Shown here in pieces: positions 4,343 to 5,938 of a stretch of 5,938 bases of DNA. The notes under the pieces are model-generated. The model did no database searches and had not been told where the DNA came from. It was given only the letters and a program-made list of their open reading frames with translations. Position 1 is the stretch's first letter. Every line of letters starts with the position of its first letter. Location of the stretch: the NCBI GenBank assembly GCA_014378965.1, contig JACMMR010000076.1:1-5938 (forward strand). Reading direction: 5' to 3'. This stretch comes from Candidatus Parcubacteria bacterium. GTDB taxonomy: Bacteria > Patescibacteriota > Minisyncoccia > Phycocordibacterales > CAIZLB01. The position numbers and the translations under genes are program-made.

Positions 4343-5374
4343 ATGAAAAACATCGCAATAAACGGAGCAGGAAGAATTGGTCGCGCATTCCTAAAACTTG
4401 CTGTAGAAAATAAAAATATAAACATAGTAGCTATTAATGATTTAGCGGATATTGAAAATATAGCTTACCTCATGAAATATGATACAGCTTATGGTCAAAG
4501 CAAACTTGACATCGTAGTTGACAAAGAAAACTCATTTTTTATTATTAACGGTCAAAAGGTAAAATATTTATCTGAAAAAGATCCAGCATTATTACCTTGG
4601 AAAGATTTACAGGTTGATGTTGTACTTGAATCAACTGGATTTTTTACAAGTTATACCAAAGCAAATGCACACATACTAGCGGGTGCTAAAAGAGTGGTAT
4701 TGTCTGCTCCTGCAAAAGATGAAGAGTCAGATGTAAAAGGTGCAACAGTATTGATGGGAATAAACGAAGATGTGCTAAACGATACTAGTATCTTAATTAC
4801 TTCAAATGCATCGTGTACCACAAATGCATCATCTCCTGTTATAGATATTTTAAATAAAACCTTAGGAATAGAAAAAGCATTGCTCAATACAACTCATGCC
4901 TACACTGCCAGTCAGTCACTTGTTGATGGTCCAAATAAAAAAGATTGGAGAGAGGGAAGATCGGCACCTAACAATATGGCACCATCATCAACAGGAGCAG
5001 CTATTGCAGTCGCAAAAGTAATTACAGATCTTGAAGGAAAGTTTGATGGTATTGCAGTTAGGGTTCCAGTAATAACTGGTTCTATAGCTGATATCACATT
5101 TATTTCAAAAAAAATGACAACAAAAGAAGAAGTAAACAGTATTCTGGAAGAAGCTGCAAAAGATTTAAAGTGGGAAGGAGTGTTTACAACAACACGAGAG
5201 CAACTTGTATCTCATGATATTGTTGGAAATCCACATGCGTCTATTGCTGATCTTTCAATGACGCGGGTTGCTGATGGGAATTTGGTAAAAGTTCTTGCGT
5301 GGTATGATAATGAAGGGGGGTATACACACTCACTTTTGAAGCATGTTGAGAAGGTTATGGAGAAGATGGGGTAG
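4343..5374 (+). CDS. gap: Glyceraldehyde-3-phosphate dehydrogenase, type I
   Basis: This glycolytic enzyme oxidises glyceraldehyde 3-phosphate with NAD and phosphate to 1,3-bisphosphoglycerate in the cytoplasm. The length of 343 aa is normal. The N-terminal Rossmann motif is NGAGRIGR (7-14; NGFGRIGR is commoner). D33 in AINDL suggests NAD preference. KYDTAYG and ESTGFF follow. The catalytic motif is SNASCTTN with Cys158, and the activating histidine is His185 in THAYT. Substrate-phosphate loop APSSTGAA and RVPVITGSIAD are present, and WYDNEGGYTHSLL lies at 320-332. The residue after WYDNE is Gly, where other enzymes have Trp or Thr; this site varies in the family. The ATG at 4343 is the first Met of the Rossmann strand and lies 7 bases after a -10 element, with no Shine-Dalgarno site. 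An imperfect terminator follows. Confidence 0.97.
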   Translation: MKNIAINGAGRIGRAFLKLAVENKNINIVAINDLADIENIAYLMKYDTAYGQSKLDIVVDKENSFFIINGQKVKYLSEKDPALLPWKDLQVDVVLESTGFFTSYTKANAHILAGAKRVVLSAPAKDEESDVKGATVLMGINEDVLNDTSILITSNASCTTNASSPVIDILNKTLGIEKALLNTTHAYTASQSLVDGPNKKDWREGRSAPNNMAPSSTGAAIAVAKVITDLEGKFDGIAVRVPVITGSIADITFISKKMTTKEEVNSILEEAAKDLKWEGVFTTTREQLVSHDIVGNPHASIADLSMTRVADGNLVKVLAWYDNEGGYTHSLLKHVEKVMEKMG

Positions 5375-5397
5375 GTGAGTATGATAAAATAAAATAT

Positions 5398-5432
5398 AAA
5401 AAGCGACACTCTTTCCCTTGGTGGCATTTTTT
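5398..5432 (+). terminator. Probable imperfect terminator after gap
   Basis: AAAAAGC (5398-5404) pairs with GC-A-TTTTT (5424-5431, one bulged A). An inner CAC/GTG stem (5407-5409, 5421-5423) closes an 11-base loop, and the structure ends in a six-T tract. The GC part of the stem is short and interrupted, so efficiency is uncertain. Confidence 0.45.
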
Positions 5433-5488
5433 GTACGAGTTTCCATGGAGAATTTGAGGTAGGGTCTTTAAAAAGATTTATAAAAATA

Positions 5489-5516
5489 TTGACAAAACTC
5501 ATAAATAGTGTATGAT
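5489..5516 (+). promoter_or_regulatory. Sigma70-type promoter of the secreted-protein gene
   Basis: TTGACA (5489-5494, perfect -35) and TATGAT (5511-5516, one mismatch to consensus) are separated by 16 bases. It is the best-matching promoter in the window. The predicted start near 5523 leaves a leader of about 75 nt, unlike the leaderless arrangement of gatB and gap. Confidence 0.78.
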
Positions 5517-5522
5517 GTCTAA

Positions 5523-5597
5523 GTCAATGTACCTTAACGTCTTTATCGTTTATTTGTACATAATCTCAGAAATTACACAACCACAACCACAGAAATT
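5523..5597 (+). promoter_or_regulatory. SD-less, CA-rich 5' leader with short direct repeat
   Basis: No purine-rich Shine-Dalgarno site precedes the ATG at 5598. Instead the last 30 bases are low in G and rich in C and A. CAGAAATTA occurs at 5567-5575 and again at 5590-5598, flanking two ACAACC units. ATGTAC (5527-5532) can pair with GTACAT (5556-5561), a weak six-base stem. Such an unstructured CA-rich leader could itself promote initiation; that is inference. Confidence 0.45.
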
Positions 5598-5938
5598 ATG
5601 AAAACCAAATTCGCTAGTATGTTTACTCTCCTTGTTGGGGCAGTCATTGCCTGCGCACAACCGACCATCCAGTCGTTTGCTGTGGCTAACACCGCCGCCT
5701 CGGAAGCCTCGCTTTCGGGACTTGATTCAGTCTACGAGGTGCCTGATACTCAGGTGGCTAACACCAACTCAGTATCCTTTGCCACGAAGGTTACGTTGCC
5801 GGCAGGTACTACATCGGCCTCGATTACTGACATCAAGTTCAGTATCGACAAGGTCATCAACGGTGTAGCGACTACTCAGCTTAGCGATATTCCGATGAAC
5901 TCCTCATCGTATACGTTGGAAGGGATCACTAGCTCTCC
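5598..5938 (+). CDS. Secreted or lipoprotein-type surface protein, N-terminal part (3' end outside window)
   Basis: The frame is open from ATG 5598 to the window end, showing 113 residues. The N-terminus is a signal peptide: positively charged MKTKFASM, a hydrophobic core at 9-20, then a choice of processing sites. V16-I17-A18-C19 fits a lipobox (cleavage before C19), while A28-V29-A30 fits signal peptidase I. The mature part is rich in Thr, Ser, Val and Ala, with strand-like stretches (SVSFATKVTLPAGTTSASI, ITDIKFSIDKVI), suggesting a beta-sandwich surface or adhesin-type domain; the family is not identified. VANT occurs twice (29-32 and 53-56) through an exact 12-base repeat (5682-5693, 5754-5765). 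G+C is 129 of 240 bases in 5641-5880, far above the neighbours, with many C- and G-ending codons. That implies either strong codon selection for high expression, consistent with its good promoter, or foreign origin. Confidence 0.85.
   Translation, partial: MKTKFASMFTLLVGAVIACAQPTIQSFAVANTAASEASLSGLDSVYEVPDTQVANTNSVSFATKVTLPAGTTSASITDIKFSIDKVINGVATTQLSDIPMNSSSYTLEGITSS

Noticed and set aside
5311..5326. Trp-to-Gly change after WYDNE in GAPDH (GGG GGG codons) as a sequencing error
   Set aside because: That position varies in the family (Trp, Thr and others) and the frame stays open, so it needs no error to explain it.
5212..5502. 96-codon minus-strand frame over the end of gap and the downstream spacer
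   Set aside because: It is antisense to conserved GAPDH sequence, with no protein-like conservation and no promoter.
5632..5868. 78-codon plus-strand frame in the last gene (arginine/leucine/proline-rich)
   Set aside because: It is out of frame with the signal-peptide protein from 5598; the Arg/Pro richness is a product of the high GC of that gene.

Overview
The window is AT-rich (one 60-base sample of the gap gene, 4501-4560, has 18 G/C). It carries compact housekeeping genes: an Obg-family GTPase without its usual C-terminal extension, GatB, peptide deformylase and GAPDH. Intergenic gaps are tight, Shine-Dalgarno sites are mostly absent, and two genes have a -10 element exactly 7 nt before the ATG. 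Together these suggest a small-genome Candidate Phyla Radiation (Patescibacteria/Parcubacteria-like) bacterium. That assignment is inference from gene style; no rRNA is present to confirm it.

Layout: (1) 1-495, the 3' part of an obg-like GTPase gene, cut by the window edge. (2) 580-1182, a 200-aa protein I do not recognise, closed by a strong intrinsic terminator (1209-1243). (3) 1257-3274, an extended -10 promoter driving gatB and then, one base after its stop, def. (4) 3238-3483, a coding-looking frame with no good start, probably a gene remnant. (5) 3491-3760, two tandem copies of a ~130-bp unit (140-bp period). Each has a promoter, a structured region closed by a stem with compensating base changes, and a terminator, so they look like two paralogous small RNA genes. 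(6) 3738-4145, a minus-strand gene for a 135-aa protein resembling BECR-fold (barnase/EndoU/colicin/RelE-like) nucleases; its stop lies inside the terminator of the second small RNA unit. (7) 4186-4297, an elaborate inverted-repeat element: a perfect 13-bp outer repeat enclosing two strong hairpins. (8) 4325-5374, an extended -10 promoter and gap (GAPDH). (9) 5489-5938, a sigma70-type promoter, an SD-less CA-rich leader, and the start of a secreted or lipoprotein gene with about 54% GC, which runs off the window.

The housekeeping genes serve translation (ribosome-associated GTPase, Gln/Asn-tRNA amidotransferase subunit, N-terminal deformylation) and glycolysis. The accessory interest lies in 3491-4297. 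There a lone nuclease-like gene, with no visible protein antitoxin, sits between two tandem structured RNA units that converge on its 3' end and a cruciform-like element next to its 5' end. Whether these form one system is a hypothesis, not a demonstrated fact.
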